DNA from: Rhizobium lentis
Lineage (GTDB): Bacteria > Pseudomonadota > Alphaproteobacteria > Rhizobiales > Rhizobiaceae
Direction of reading: 5' to 3'
Length of the DNA stretch: 64,000 nucleotides
Assembly: GCF_017352135.1 (NCBI RefSeq)
Contig: NZ_CP071454.1
Span: 1,645,501 to 1,709,500, forward strand
Translations under genes and position numbers: made by a program
The notes under the pieces: model-generated
Seen by the model: the letters and a program-made list of their open reading frames with translations, nothing else
Database searches by the model: none
Told to the model about the DNA's origin: nothing
In this document: piece by piece, positions 9,375-19,910 of the stretch
Layout of the letters: every line of letters starts with the position of its first letter
How positions within the stretch are numbered: position 1 is the first letter of the stretch

Positions 9375-12300
9375 ATGTCTATTGCCAATCTTTCCCCGAG
9401 CCTTTCCCGCGAGCCCGAGATGAAGCAGATCGATCACAACGATTCGATCCGCTCGACCTACCTTTCCATCGAGGACATCAAGGCGATGGGCGATGCGGTC
9501 GCCCGCAACGGCGTCGACAAGCTGCCGGCTTTCGCCACCTTCGACTTCTTCGCGCGCCATAAGGAAAACGAGAAGGAAATCCTGCGCGTCTACCGGACGA
9601 CGGCGACCGACGTAGAGGCCGGCGAGACAATTACGCCGGCGGCCGAATGGCTGCTGGACAATCACTATATCGTCGAAGAGGCGATCCAGGAGGTGCGGCG
9701 CGACTTCCCTCGGCGCTTCTATCGGGAATTGCCGACTATGGTTGTCGATGGCGTCAAGATCCCGCGCACGCTGGTGCTTGCCTGGCTCTATGTCGCCCAT
9801 ACGCACAGCACGATCTCGCAGGAAAGTCTGACGGCGCTGGTCGACGGCTTCCAGGCCAGCGAGACGCTGAGGATCGGCGAACTCTGGGCCTTGCCGTCGC
9901 TCGTGCGCTACGTGCTCGTGGAAAACCTCCGCCGCATTTCCAGCCGTGTCGAAGCCAGTCGCCGCCTGCGCCGCCGCGCCAACGAAGCGGCCGACGAACT
10001 GATCCGCCTGACCGATCCGGCCAAGGCCGCCGCCTATCTGAAGACGCTGGAACCGCTTGCCGAAGACAACACCTTCTCGACGCAGTTCCTCTATCGCCTG
10101 CGTGACGGCTCGCAGACGTCAAGCCTGGCGATCACCTGGCTCGACGAGCGGCTGGAAGAACTGGGTCGCAACACCGAAGAGGCGACGACGGCCGAACACA
10201 GCCGTCTCTCTTCCGGCAACGTGACGATGGGCAACATCATCCGCAGCCTTCGCGAGATCGACGACACCGAATGGTCGGTCTGGGTCGAGCAGGTCAGCCA
10301 TGTCGACAAGCTGCTCTGGGAGCATTCGGATTACGGCATCCTCGATTCCGGCTCGCGCAACAAATATCGCAAGCAGATCGAGAAGCTGGCCAAGCGCTCG
10401 CCGCTGACCGAAATGGAGATTGCCCAGCTGGCGCTCGACATGACCGAGGCCGCCAAGGCCTCTGACGAGCCGCAGCCGCATGAGCCGAATGTCGGCGGCT
10501 TCCTCTCCGGCGCACAGCGCCCGAAGCTCGAGGCACGGGCGAATTACCGCCCGACGATCACCCAGAATTTCGTGCGCGCCGTGCGCCGGTTCAACTGGCT
10601 GGCGATCGCCGTGCCTGTTGTGCTGCTGACGATCATCGCCATGGCCACCGTCGGCAGGTTCATGGCGAATGCCGGCATGGGTCCGGTCGAAATCGCCGTC
10701 CTGCTGATCATGTTCTCGCTGCCGGCCTCGGAAGGCGCGACCGGTCTCTTCAACACCTTGCTTTCCTTCTTCGTCACGCCGGCCCGCCTCGTCGGTTACG
10801 AATTCAAGGAAGGCATTCCGGAGGACGCACGCACGCTGCTCGTCGTGCCCTGCCTGATTTCGAACCGCGACAGCGTCGACGACCACGTCCGCAACCTCGA
10901 AGTCCATTACCTCGCCAACCCGCGGGGCGAGATCTATTTTGCCCTGCTCAGCGACTGGCCGGACAGCGACGTCGAGGAAACGCCTGCCGATCTCGAGGTT
11001 CTCGATTATGCGCGCCGGGAGATCGCCAATCTTTCGGCCCGCTATGCCTATGATGGCAAGACACGCTTCTACCTCCTGCATCGCCGCCGCCTCTACAATC
11101 CCTCGGAAGGCGTGTGGATGGGCTGGGAGCGCAAGCGCGGCAAGCTGCACGAGCTGAACATGCTTCTGCGCGGCGACCGGGATACGACCTACCTGCCGGG
11201 CGCCAATGCAGTGCCGGCCAACGTGCAATATGTCATGACGCTCGATGCCGATACGCGGCTGATGCGCGACGCCGTCACCAAACTCGTCGGCAAGCTTTAT
11301 CATCCGATCAACCGCCCGGTCATCAATCCGAAAACCGGCCGTGTCGAAAGCGGCTATGGCGTGCTGCAGCCGCGCGTCACCCCGTCGTTGACGACGGGTA
11401 AGGACGCCTCGGTCTTCCAGCGCGTGTTCTCGATCAACCGCGGCCTCGACCCTTATGTCTTCACCGTTTCCGACGTCTATCAGGATCTGGCCGGCGAAGG
11501 CACTTTCACCGGCAAGGGTCTGTATCACGTCGATGCCTTCGAAGCGTCGCTGAAGGGCCGGATCGAGGAAAATTCGGTCCTGAGCCACGACCTTCTCGAA
11601 GGCTCGATGGCGCGCTGCGCGCTCGTCACCGATCTCGAACTGGTCGAGGATTTCCCGATCCGCTATGAGGTGGAAACATCGCGCCAGCATCGTTGGGCGC
11701 GCGGCGACTGGCAGCTCCTGCCCTACATGTTCAATCCGAAATACGGCGTCACGGCACTCGGCCGCTGGAAGATGTTCGACAATCTGCGCCGTTCGCTGAC
11801 GCCGATCGCCTGGTTCTTCGCCTCAGTGCTCGGCTGGTATTTCATGGGTCCGCTCGGCGCGCTCGTCTGGCAGATTCTGCTGATCTTCTGCCTCTTCGTG
11901 GCACCGACCCTGTCGCTCATCAACGGCATCATCCCACGCACAAGCGATATCGTGGCCCGCGCCCATCTCTATACGGTCTGGTCGGATATTACGGCTGCCA
12001 ATGCGCAGGTCGCGTTGCGGATCGTCTTCATTGCAGATTCGGCGGCGATGATGGCGGACGCGATCGGCCGTTCGCTTTACCGCCTGTTCGTCAGCCGCAA
12101 GCTGATGCTGCAGTGGCGAACCGCCGCCAGCGTTCAGGCCGGCGGACAAGGCACCCTCGCCTCTTATTACAAGCAGATGTGGCATGCGCCGGTGCTGGCG
12201 CTGCTGGCGCTTGGTTTTGCAGCCCTTCCCGGCGACAGCGCCTTCCTCGTCGGCATCCCCTTCGCACTCCTGTGGATCCTCTCGCCTGTCGTCGCCTGGT

Positions 12301-15300
12301 ATGTCAGCCAGTCGGCCGAGACCGAGGACCGGCTTGAGGTCGCCGATTCCGTGTCGAGCGAGCTGCGCAAGATCGCCCGGCGCACCTGGCGCTATTTCGA
12401 GACCTTCACAACGGCCGAGCAGAATTATCTGCCGCCGGACAATATCCAGGAAACCCCGCATGTCATCGTCGCGGCTCGCACCTCGCCGACCAATATCGGC
12501 GTCTACCTGCTCTCGGTCGTTTCCGGCCGGCATTTCGGCTGGTTCTCCTTCGAGGAAACGATCGAACGGCTGGAGCAGACCATTGCGACGATCGACAAGA
12601 TGGAGAAATTCCGCGGCCATCTGTTCAACTGGTATCACACCGATACGCTCCAGACGCTCGGCCCTCGATACGTCTCGTCCGTCGACAGCGGCAATCTCGC
12701 CGGTCATCTGATCGCCATTTCGTCGGCCTGCCGCAACTGGGCCGAGGCACCCTCTGCCCACATGCAGGGCAATCTCGACGGCGTCGGCGACACGGCCGGC
12801 ATTCTCGGCGAAGTGCTGGCGGACCTGCCCGACGACCGCAAGACCGTGCGCCCGTTGCGCCGGCGCCTGGAAGAACGCATCGTCGGCTTCCAGAATGCGC
12901 TTGCCGCGGTCAAACGCGAGCACGAATTCGCCTCGATCCGCATCATCAACCTCGCCGTCCTCGCGCGCGACATCGAGAAGCTCGCCGCCAATCTCGACCA
13001 TGAGGTCAAGTCGAAGCAGAGCGAAGAGGTCACCCAGTGGGCGGCGTCGCTGGTGAAGGTCTGCGAGGCACATATATCAGACAGCACGTTCGATCTTTCC
13101 AAGGTCGATGCGCTCAGGCCGCGCCTGGTGGCGTTGCGCGACAAGGCCCGGGATCTTGCCTTCTCGATGGATTTCGGCTTCCTGTTCCGGCCGGAACGGC
13201 GCCTGCTGTCGATCGGCTACCGCGTCGAAAGCGGCGAGCTCGACCAGGCCTGCTACGATCTCCTGGCCTCCGAATGCCGCCTGACCAGCCTCTTCGGCAT
13301 CGCCAAGGGCGATCTGCCGACTGAGCACTGGTATCGCCTCGGCCGCCAGGTCGTGCCTGTGGGGTCACGTGGCGCGCTGGTTTCCTGGTCTGGCTCAATG
13401 TTCGAATATCTGATGCCGCCGCTCGTCATGCAGGAGCGCGGCGGAGGCATTCTCAACCAGACGAACAATCTGGTCGTCGTCGAACAGATGAACTATGCCC
13501 GCAAGCTCGGTATTCCGTGGGGCATTTCGGAAGCGGCGTTCAATGCCCGCGATCATAACCTCAACTATCAGTACACGAATTTCGGCGTGCCGACGCTCGG
13601 TCTCAAGCGTGGCCTCGGCCACAACGCCGTCATCGCGCCCTATGCTTCGCTGCTTGCCAGCCAGTACGACCCGCCGGGCGCGCTCGAAAACCTGCAGAGG
13701 CTGCGCAAGGTCGGCGCGCTCGGCAAGTTCGGCTTCCACGACGCCGTCGATTTCACGCCGACGCGCGTGCCGGAAGGCAAGAAATGCGCAGTGGTCTACA
13801 ATTATTATGCCCACCATCACGGCATGTCGATCGCGGCCGTCGCCAACGTCGCCTTCAACGGCCACCTTCGCGAACTCTTCCACTCCGACCCGGTCATCGA
13901 GGCGGCGGAACTTCTGCTGCAGGAAAAGGCGCCGCGCGACATTCCCGTCATGAGCGGCAAACATGAATCCGATACGCCGGCCAGCATCCAGGACGATCTG
14001 ATGCGGCCGGAAATCCGGAAGATCAGCGATCCGGCGTCGCGCGACCGCGAACTCGTGTTCCTGTCGAACGGCCATTACTCGCTGATGCTGACGGCGACAG
14101 GCGCCGGCTATTCCCGCTGGAACGGGCTTTCGGTTTCCCGCTGGAAGGCCGATCCGACCGAAGACCGCTGGGGCACTTTCATCTTCCTGCGCGATACCGC
14201 CACCAACGAATGGTGGTCGGCGACAGCAGAACCGAAGCGCGTCGAGGGCGAGAAGGTCAAGGTCGAGTTCGCCGACGAGAAGGCGCAGTTCACCAAGACG
14301 GTCGGTGATCTCACGAGCGAAGTGGAATGCATCATCGCCACCGAGCATGATGCCGAGGCCCGTCGCGTGACCCTCCTCAACATGGGCACGGAAGACCGTT
14401 TCATCGAGGTCACCTCCTATCTTGAGCCAGTCCTCACCTCCGATGATGCTGATGCTGCACATCCCGCCTTCGCCCGCATGTTCGTCAAGACCGAGATCGG
14501 CAAACGCGGTGATGTGATCCGCGCCGAACGCAACAAGCGCGATCCGAACGAGCCGAACATCAGCATCGCACATCTGATCGTCGACAATGCCGGGGACACC
14601 CGCCATACCGAATTCGAAACCGACAGACGCAAGTTCATCGGCCGCGGGCGCACCCTTACCGACGCGGCGGCTTTCGATCCGGGCGCGACACTTTCCGGCA
14701 GCGATGGCTTTATGCTCGATCCGGTGATGTCGCTGCGGCGCACCGTGCGCGTGCCGGCAGGCAAGAAAGTCAGCGTGTTCTTCTGGACGATCGCCGCGCC
14801 AAGCCGCGACGAAGGTGACAAGGCAGTCAATCGCTATCGTCATCCCGACGCCTTCAACCATGAGCTCGTCCTGGCATGGACACGCACGCAGGTGCAGATG
14901 CGCCACGTCGGCGTCACCTCGCAGCAGGCGGCGGCCTTCCAGCATCTCGGACGCTACCTCGTCTATCCCGATATGCAGTTGCGCAAGGATGAGGCCACCG
15001 TCGAGGCCGGCCTGCAGTCGCAATCGGCGCTTTGGCCGCTGGCGATCTCCGGCGACTTCCCGATCTTCACGCTGCGCGTCACCGACGATATGGATCTCGA
15101 CATCGCCCGCGAGGCGCTGCTGGCGCAGGAATATCTGCGCTCGCGTGGCGTCACCGCCGATCTCGTCATCATGAACGAACGCGCTTCGTCCTATGCGCAG
15201 GACATGCAGCACGCGCTCGACGCCATGTGCGAGAACGTGCGCCGCATCGGCCAGGCCGACGGGTTGCGCCAGCATATCTTCGCGGTCCGAAAGGACCTGA

Positions 15301-17894
15301 TGGAGGAGGAGACCTATCGCGCGCTGATCGCGGCTTCCCGCGTAACCCTGCATGCAAAGAACGGAAAGGTGGTCGACCAGATCAACCGCGCCGTCGCCCT
15401 GTTTGCGCCTTCGAAGGAAGAACTGCAGGAGATGGAGCGCGCCGAGCGCAACAAGGCGCCGGTCAAGCGCATCGCGCCGGTGCCGCCGCCTGTCGTGCCG
15501 GCAGTTGTCATCGAGGAGGAAGGCGACCTCGACTTCTGGAACGGCATTGGCGGCTTTGCCGGCGACGGCCGCGAATATGTCGTTCGCCTGCCCGGGGGTC
15601 ACGCGACGCCGCAGCCCTGGATCAACGTCATCTCCAATGACAAGTTCGGCTTCCACGTGTCGGCCGAAGGCGCAGGTTTCACCTGGAGCGTCAATTCGCG
15701 CGATTACCAGCTGACCTCCTGGTCGAACGATGCGGTGGTCAACCGGTCCGGGGAGGCTTTCTATCTCGCCGATCTCGAAAGCGGTGCCGTCATGACGCCG
15801 TTCGCGGCGCTTTCGCGCCGGCCTGATATTCGTTTCGAAGCCCGCCACGGCCTCGGCTACTCCGTCTTCTCCACCGTTCAGCACGAGATCGCGCTCGAGC
15901 TGGCGCAGACCATCGACCGCGAGAGGCCGGTGAAGCTGCAGCGCCTGCGTCTGCGCAACACCGGTTCGACCGGCCGCAAGCTGCGTCTCTATGGTTATGT
16001 CGAATGGGTCCTCGGCAGCAATCCCGCACGAACGGCCCCCTTCATCCTGTCGAGGCATGACGAAAAGACGGGAGCGCTGTTTGCCACCAATCCCTACAGC
16101 ATCGATTTTTCCAACCGAACCGCCTTCTTCGCGGCAAGCGAGACGCTTTCGAGCTTCTCGGCAAGCCGGCGCGAATTCATCGGCAAGGCAGGGACGATCC
16201 AGAGGCCGCAGGCCGTCACCGCCGCCGCGGCCCTTTCGGGGGCCACCGAACTCGACGGTGATCCGGCTGCGGCTCTCGCAATCGATATCGAACTCGGGGC
16301 CGGCGAGGAGCGCGATTTCACCTTCTACCTCGGCGATACGCCAACGGAGGAAGAAGCGCGTGCCGTCATCGCCGATATCCGCAGGGTTTCGTTCGACGAT
16401 GCCGTCGAGGCGAACCGCGCCTTCTGGCGCGATTTCACCGGCCGGCTGCAAATCTCGACGCCGGATCGCGGGATGAACAATCTCGTCAACACCTGGCTGC
16501 CCTATCAGAGCCTCGGCTGCCGCATCATGGCCCGCACTGCATTTTATCAGGCAAGCGGTGCCTTCGGCTTCCGCGACCAGCTGCAGGACACCCTGGCCTT
16601 CCTGCTGCATGAACCCTCGATCGCCCGCCGGCAGATCTTGAACGCCGCCTCGCGTCAATTCCGCGAAGGCGACGTCCAACATTGGTGGCTGCCGGGGACG
16701 GGGGCCGGTGTTCGCACGATGATCTCGGACGACGTCGTCTGGCTGAGTTATGCAATCCATCACTATTGCAGCGTCACCGGCGACAAGAGCGTGCTCGACG
16801 AGGAGCTTGCCTTCCTGGAAGGCCCCGCTCTTCTCGAAGGTCAGCACGATTCTTTCTACAAGCCGGAGATTTCGGAGGACAAAGCCAGCGTCTACGAACA
16901 TGCGGCGCTGGCGCTCGATCTGGCCATCGCCCGCAAGGGCGCGAACGGCCTGCCGCTGTTTCTCGGCGGCGACTGGAACGACGGCATGAACCGCGTCGGT
17001 ATCGGCGGACGCGGCACAAGCGTCTGGCTCGGCTGGTTCCTGGCCGGTGCATTGCGCTCCTTCATCCCCTATGCCGAAGAGCGCGGCGACACGGCTCGTG
17101 CGAAGCGTTGGTCGGCGCATCTTGCCGAGCTGAAGAAAGCGCTCGAAACCGCCGCCTGGGACGGCGGCTATTATCGTCGCGGCACATTCGACGACGGCGC
17201 GCTGCTCGGCTCCAAGGAGAGCCCGGAATGCCGGATCGATTCAATCGCACAATCCTGGAGCGTTCTGTCCGGCGAGGGCGACCCAGCCCGTGCCGCAAAG
17301 GCGATGGATGCCGTGCTCGACCAGCTGGTCGACGAGCAGGCGAGAATTATCCGGCTTTTCACGCCGCCTTTCGTCAATTCCGCCAGGGATCCCGGTTATA
17401 TCAAGGCTTATCCGCCGGGCGTGCGCGAAAACGGCGGGCAATATACCCATGCCGCGACCTGGGTGGTGATGGCGCTGGCGGAACTGAAGCGGGGCGACGA
17501 CGCGATGCGCTGCTTCCAGATCCTCAATCCGATCACCCATGCGCGCGATAAGGCCTCGGCCGAACAGTACCGGGTCGAGCCTTACGTCGTGGCAGCCGAC
17601 GTCTATGGGCATGAGCCCTATACGTCGCGCGGCGGCTGGACCTGGTATACCGGATCGGCTGGCTGGCTCTACCGGGCTGCCGTCGAAGGCATTCTCGGTA
17701 TCCGGTTGAAGGACGGCCGGCTTTGCGTGCGTCCGTCGCTCCCGTCGGAATGGGACGGTTTTGCGGCAGAGGTGGAACAGGGCGGCGCCAAATACCGCAT
17801 TTCGGTCTCAAAAGCGTCCAATGCCAGCGGCTACACTCTGTCGATCAACGGCAGCGAAGTCGCCGATCCCGACGAGGGATATCCGCTCGGATAA
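9375..17894 (+). CDS. ndvB: Cyclic beta-1,2-glucan synthase NdvB
   Basis: A giant inner-membrane enzyme of 2,839 residues; S. meliloti NdvB is about 2,830. It builds beta-1,2-glucan from UDP-glucose and cyclises it for the periplasm. The glycosyltransferase part (GT84) has the DAD motif in LDADTRL near residue 624 and QHRWARGDW near 771, set among membrane helices (about 415-480 and 810-990). The C-terminal half carries glycoside-phosphorylase-like (GH94) domains with the WNDGMNR motif near 2534, known to set ring size. The ATG at 9375 (MSIANLSP) is chosen over open frame back to 9159. An OpgC-like gene follows on the same strand and ndvA lies nearby. In rhizobia NdvB is needed for hypo-osmotic growth and nodule invasion. 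Confidence 0.97.
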   Translation: MSIANLSPSLSREPEMKQIDHNDSIRSTYLSIEDIKAMGDAVARNGVDKLPAFATFDFFARHKENEKEILRVYRTTATDVEAGETITPAAEWLLDNHYIVEEAIQEVRRDFPRRFYRELPTMVVDGVKIPRTLVLAWLYVAHTHSTISQESLTALVDGFQASETLRIGELWALPSLVRYVLVENLRRISSRVEASRRLRRRANEAADELIRLTDPAKAAAYLKTLEPLAEDNTFSTQFLYRLRDGSQTSSLAITWLDERLEELGRNTEEATTAEHSRLSSGNVTMGNIIRSLREIDDTEWSVWVEQVSHVDKLLWEHSDYGILDSGSRNKYRKQIEKLAKRSPLTEMEIAQLALDMTEAAKASDEPQPHEPNVGGFLSGAQRPKLEARANYRPTITQNFVRAVRRFNWLAIAVPVVLLTIIAMATVGRFMANAGMGPVEIAVLLIMFSLPASEGATGLFNTLLSFFVTPARLVGYEFKEGIPEDARTLLVVPCLISNRDSVDDHVRNLEVHYLANPRGEIYFALLSDWPDSDVEETPADLEVLDYARREIANLSARYAYDGKTRFYLLHRRRLYNPSEGVWMGWERKRGKLHELNMLLRGDRDTTYLPGANAVPANVQYVMTLDADTRLMRDAVTKLVGKLYHPINRPVINPKTGRVESGYGVLQPRVTPSLTTGKDASVFQRVFSINRGLDPYVFTVSDVYQDLAGEGTFTGKGLYHVDAFEASLKGRIEENSVLSHDLLEGSMARCALVTDLELVEDFPIRYEVETSRQHRWARGDWQLLPYMFNPKYGVTALGRWKMFDNLRRSLTPIAWFFASVLGWYFMGPLGALVWQILLIFCLFVAPTLSLINGIIPRTSDIVARAHLYTVWSDITAANAQVALRIVFIADSAAMMADAIGRSLYRLFVSRKLMLQWRTAASVQAGGQGTLASYYKQMWHAPVLALLALGFAALPGDSAFLVGIPFALLWILSPVVAWYVSQSAETEDRLEVADSVSSELRKIARRTWRYFETFTTAEQNYLPPDNIQETPHVIVAARTSPTNIGVYLLSVVSGRHFGWFSFEETIERLEQTIATIDKMEKFRGHLFNWYHTDTLQTLGPRYVSSVDSGNLAGHLIAISSACRNWAEAPSAHMQGNLDGVGDTAGILGEVLADLPDDRKTVRPLRRRLEERIVGFQNALAAVKREHEFASIRIINLAVLARDIEKLAANLDHEVKSKQSEEVTQWAASLVKVCEAHISDSTFDLSKVDALRPRLVALRDKARDLAFSMDFGFLFRPERRLLSIGYRVESGELDQACYDLLASECRLTSLFGIAKGDLPTEHWYRLGRQVVPVGSRGALVSWSGSMFEYLMPPLVMQERGGGILNQTNNLVVVEQMNYARKLGIPWGISEAAFNARDHNLNYQYTNFGVPTLGLKRGLGHNAVIAPYASLLASQYDPPGALENLQRLRKVGALGKFGFHDAVDFTPTRVPEGKKCAVVYNYYAHHHGMSIAAVANVAFNGHLRELFHSDPVIEAAELLLQEKAPRDIPVMSGKHESDTPASIQDDLMRPEIRKISDPASRDRELVFLSNGHYSLMLTATGAGYSRWNGLSVSRWKADPTEDRWGTFIFLRDTATNEWWSATAEPKRVEGEKVKVEFADEKAQFTKTVGDLTSEVECIIATEHDAEARRVTLLNMGTEDRFIEVTSYLEPVLTSDDADAAHPAFARMFVKTEIGKRGDVIRAERNKRDPNEPNISIAHLIVDNAGDTRHTEFETDRRKFIGRGRTLTDAAAFDPGATLSGSDGFMLDPVMSLRRTVRVPAGKKVSVFFWTIAAPSRDEGDKAVNRYRHPDAFNHELVLAWTRTQVQMRHVGVTSQQAAAFQHLGRYLVYPDMQLRKDEATVEAGLQSQSALWPLAISGDFPIFTLRVTDDMDLDIAREALLAQEYLRSRGVTADLVIMNERASSYAQDMQHALDAMCENVRRIGQADGLRQHIFAVRKDLMEEETYRALIAASRVTLHAKNGKVVDQINRAVALFAPSKEELQEMERAERNKAPVKRIAPVPPPVVPAVVIEEEGDLDFWNGIGGFAGDGREYVVRLPGGHATPQPWINVISNDKFGFHVSAEGAGFTWSVNSRDYQLTSWSNDAVVNRSGEAFYLADLESGAVMTPFAALSRRPDIRFEARHGLGYSVFSTVQHEIALELAQTIDRERPVKLQRLRLRNTGSTGRKLRLYGYVEWVLGSNPARTAPFILSRHDEKTGALFATNPYSIDFSNRTAFFAASETLSSFSASRREFIGKAGTIQRPQAVTAAAALSGATELDGDPAAALAIDIELGAGEERDFTFYLGDTPTEEEARAVIADIRRVSFDDAVEANRAFWRDFTGRLQISTPDRGMNNLVNTWLPYQSLGCRIMARTAFYQASGAFGFRDQLQDTLAFLLHEPSIARRQILNAASRQFREGDVQHWWLPGTGAGVRTMISDDVVWLSYAIHHYCSVTGDKSVLDEELAFLEGPALLEGQHDSFYKPEISEDKASVYEHAALALDLAIARKGANGLPLFLGGDWNDGMNRVGIGGRGTSVWLGWFLAGALRSFIPYAEERGDTARAKRWSAHLAELKKALETAAWDGGYYRRGTFDDGALLGSKESPECRIDSIAQSWSVLSGEGDPARAAKAMDAVLDQLVDEQARIIRLFTPPFVNSARDPGYIKAYPPGVRENGGQYTHAATWVVMALAELKRGDDAMRCFQILNPITHARDKASAEQYRVEPYVVAADVYGHEPYTSRGGWTWYTGSAGWLYRAAVEGILGIRLKDGRLCVRPSLPSEWDGFAAEVEQGGAKYRISVSKASNASGYTLSINGSEVADPDEGYPLG

Positions 17895-17931
17895 AGCGTT
17901 TCTCCACGCTGACATCACGGCGATTCGCGAA

Positions 17932-17957
17932 CGGCCAAAAGGGAACCCTTTTGGCCG
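17932..17957. promoter_or_regulatory. Perfect hairpin between ndvB and the OpgC-like gene
   Basis: CGGCCAAAAGGG at 17932-17943 and CCCTTTTGGCCG at 17946-17957 pair perfectly around AA. There is no T run after it. It lies 38 bases after the ndvB stop and 39 before the next ATG, so it could be a Rho-assisted partial terminator, an mRNA stabiliser, or a protein site. Confidence 0.6.
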
Positions 17958-17995
17958 TCGTCGCGTTTGCAAATCGGACAAACAGGAGACACCTC

Positions 17996-19234
17996 ATGGC
18001 AAGCACGCTGACCGAAGCCATCGGCGCCGAGCGCAGTTCCCTATCCGCAGCTGCGCCGGGGCGCGATACACGGCTTGATGTGCTGCGTGGCCTGGCCCTG
18101 ATCATGATCTTCATCAATCATGTTCCCGGGCAGATCTTCGAATATGCGACGACGAAGAATTTCGGCTTCTCCGATGCCGCGGAGGCCTTCGTGCTGATAT
18201 CGGGCATTGCCGTCGGCCTTGCTTACGGGACCCGCTTCGAGCCCGGCAACCGGCTCCGAATGGCGATCAAGGCGGCGAAGCGGGCATTCACGCTCTACCT
18301 CGCCCATATGATCACGACATTCATGACGCTGGCGCTCTTCATCTGTGGTGCCTGGCTGTTCCACCGGCCGGGACTGCTGGTCGAGATCAATATCCTGGCG
18401 GTTTTGATGAACCTGAAGGAGGGCATCCCGGCGCTGCTGCTGCTCGGTCACCAGATCGGCTACAACAACATCCTGCCGATGTACGGCGCCTTGCTGCTCA
18501 TGGTGCCTATCCTGCTTCTCCTGAACGAGCGAAGCCCGCTGCTGGCGCTCGGCGTTTCCGCAACGGTCTGGCTGCTTGCCGGCATCTATCAGGTGGCGCC
18601 GCACAACATGCTGATCGAAGGCTACTGGTTCCTCAATCCGCTCTCCTGGCAGTTCCTGTTTTCGATCGGCGTCGTCTCGATCCTGCATATCAAGCGCGGC
18701 GGCACGATCCCGCGCCATCCGCTGCTTCTGGCGGTCGCGGGCGGTTATGTCGTGCTGTCCTTCATCTGGGTGACCGGGCATCTCTGGATTTTCGGCAATT
18801 CGCTGGCAGCGTTGGGCCTGCCGACCGTGATCACCGGTTTCGACAAGACCTTCCTGTCGCTGCCGCGCCTGCTGCATGTGCTGGCGCTGACCTATCTCGT
18901 CATCAGCATCCCGGCCCTATCGCGCATCCTGCGGCGTCCCGCGGACCACCCGCTGACGATCCTCGGCCGCCACTCGCTGAACATTTTCGTCGCCGGCACG
19001 ATCCTCGCCATGATCGGCCAGGTCGTGCTCTACATCACCAACAAGGATCCGCTGGTTGGCCCGCTCTTCGTTATCGCCGGCCTTGCCTCGCAATTCGCCT
19101 ATGCCTATTACCTTGAGCACAAGCGCCAGCAAGGCAAGATCAAGAACAAGCTCGTCACGAAGATTGCCGCCGTCCCGGTGCCCGTACGGGTTGACGGCGC
19201 GGCAAATACCTATCGCCGGACCAATCGGAAATAG
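17996..19234 (+). CDS. opgC: OpgC-family membrane acyltransferase
   Basis: A 412-residue polytopic membrane protein with about ten hydrophobic segments. After a short polar lead it begins RLDVLRGLALIMIFINHVPG, the opening of OpgC/acyltransferase-3-like proteins (Arg-x-x-x-x-Asp, Arg-Gly, His). OpgC proteins succinylate osmoregulated periplasmic glucans in E. coli and Brucella. Its place 101 bases after ndvB suggests it modifies the cyclic glucan. AGGAG at 17984-17988 supports the ATG at 17996. The exact substituent (succinyl or other) is inference. Confidence 0.85.
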   Translation: MASTLTEAIGAERSSLSAAAPGRDTRLDVLRGLALIMIFINHVPGQIFEYATTKNFGFSDAAEAFVLISGIAVGLAYGTRFEPGNRLRMAIKAAKRAFTLYLAHMITTFMTLALFICGAWLFHRPGLLVEINILAVLMNLKEGIPALLLLGHQIGYNNILPMYGALLLMVPILLLLNERSPLLALGVSATVWLLAGIYQVAPHNMLIEGYWFLNPLSWQFLFSIGVVSILHIKRGGTIPRHPLLLAVAGGYVVLSFIWVTGHLWIFGNSLAALGLPTVITGFDKTFLSLPRLLHVLALTYLVISIPALSRILRRPADHPLTILGRHSLNIFVAGTILAMIGQVVLYITNKDPLVGPLFVIAGLASQFAYAYYLEHKRQQGKIKNKLVTKIAAVPVPVRVDGAANTYRRTNRK

Positions 19235-19357
19235 GGTTCGACTTGCCTGGTTGAAGAGCTGGTTGAGCGGACCGTCCCGAAATCGGTATCGGTTGGACTA
19301 AACATGCTGCGGCGTCCCTCGCGCGTCTGAAGACACGTGCGCTGGAACGCCGCCCAC

Positions 19358-19711
19358 TCAATTCTTGTGAACGAGAATGTTTACCAGCCGGTTGAAAGGA
19401 TCGCGCACGTAGAAGCGCCTGACGCCCCAAGGCTCATCGGCTGGTCCATATTCGATCGGAATGCCGGCAGCCGACATCGCCTCGAGCGCGCCGTCGAGAT
19501 CGTCCACCTCGATGGAGAGATCGGGCACCGGAGTCCCCGAGCCGCCTTGGCTGGCGACGCTGAGCTGAACCTTCATAGACGTATTCGCGCCAAACGTAGT
19601 AATCCAGCCGAGATCCATCATCAGATCGAGCCCGAGAATATCCTGATAAAAGCGTTTGGCGGCCATGATGTCGGTCGCCTGGATATTGGCGACGATGCGC
19701 AGGACTTTCAT
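19358..19711 (-). CDS. VOC superfamily (glyoxalase-like) protein
   Basis: A 117-residue protein with the paired beta-alpha-beta-beta-beta fold of vicinal-oxygen-chelate proteins. It starts with an MKVLRIVANI strand and FYQDILGL helix and ends with RRFYVRDPFNRLVNILVH, where DPxGN-type residues sit in the family. The ATG at 19711 has AGGAGAG just upstream; the frame stays open to 19801 but has no ribosome site there. No metal-ligand set is clear enough to call an enzyme. It is convergent with the OpgC-like gene. Confidence 0.8.
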   Translation of the reverse strand: MKVLRIVANIQATDIMAAKRFYQDILGLDLMMDLGWITTFGANTSMKVQLSVASQGGSGTPVPDLSIEVDDLDGALEAMSAAGIPIEYGPADEPWGVRRFYVRDPFNRLVNILVHKN

Positions 19712-19910
19712 TTCGCTCTCCTGGGTATCGGATAGCAACGAGAGGGTAACGGAGATCGGCGGGTCGATCAATCGACCGGCCCCGCCGGAATGTCGCGCCA
19801 TCTGAAGACCCTGCCTGCGCGCTGCCGACCACGAGAAGCATAGGACGTGCAGGAGACTGCCTGGGTCAAGGCGGGCGCCGCGGAAGCTTTACCGCAACTC
19901 ATTCGTCCGT

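Noticed and set aside
13395..17120. Very long open frame on the minus strand inside ndvB
   Set aside because: GC-rich codon bias leaves the antisense frame open; its protein is low-complexity Arg/Gly/Asp-rich with no domain, and the sense gene is certain.
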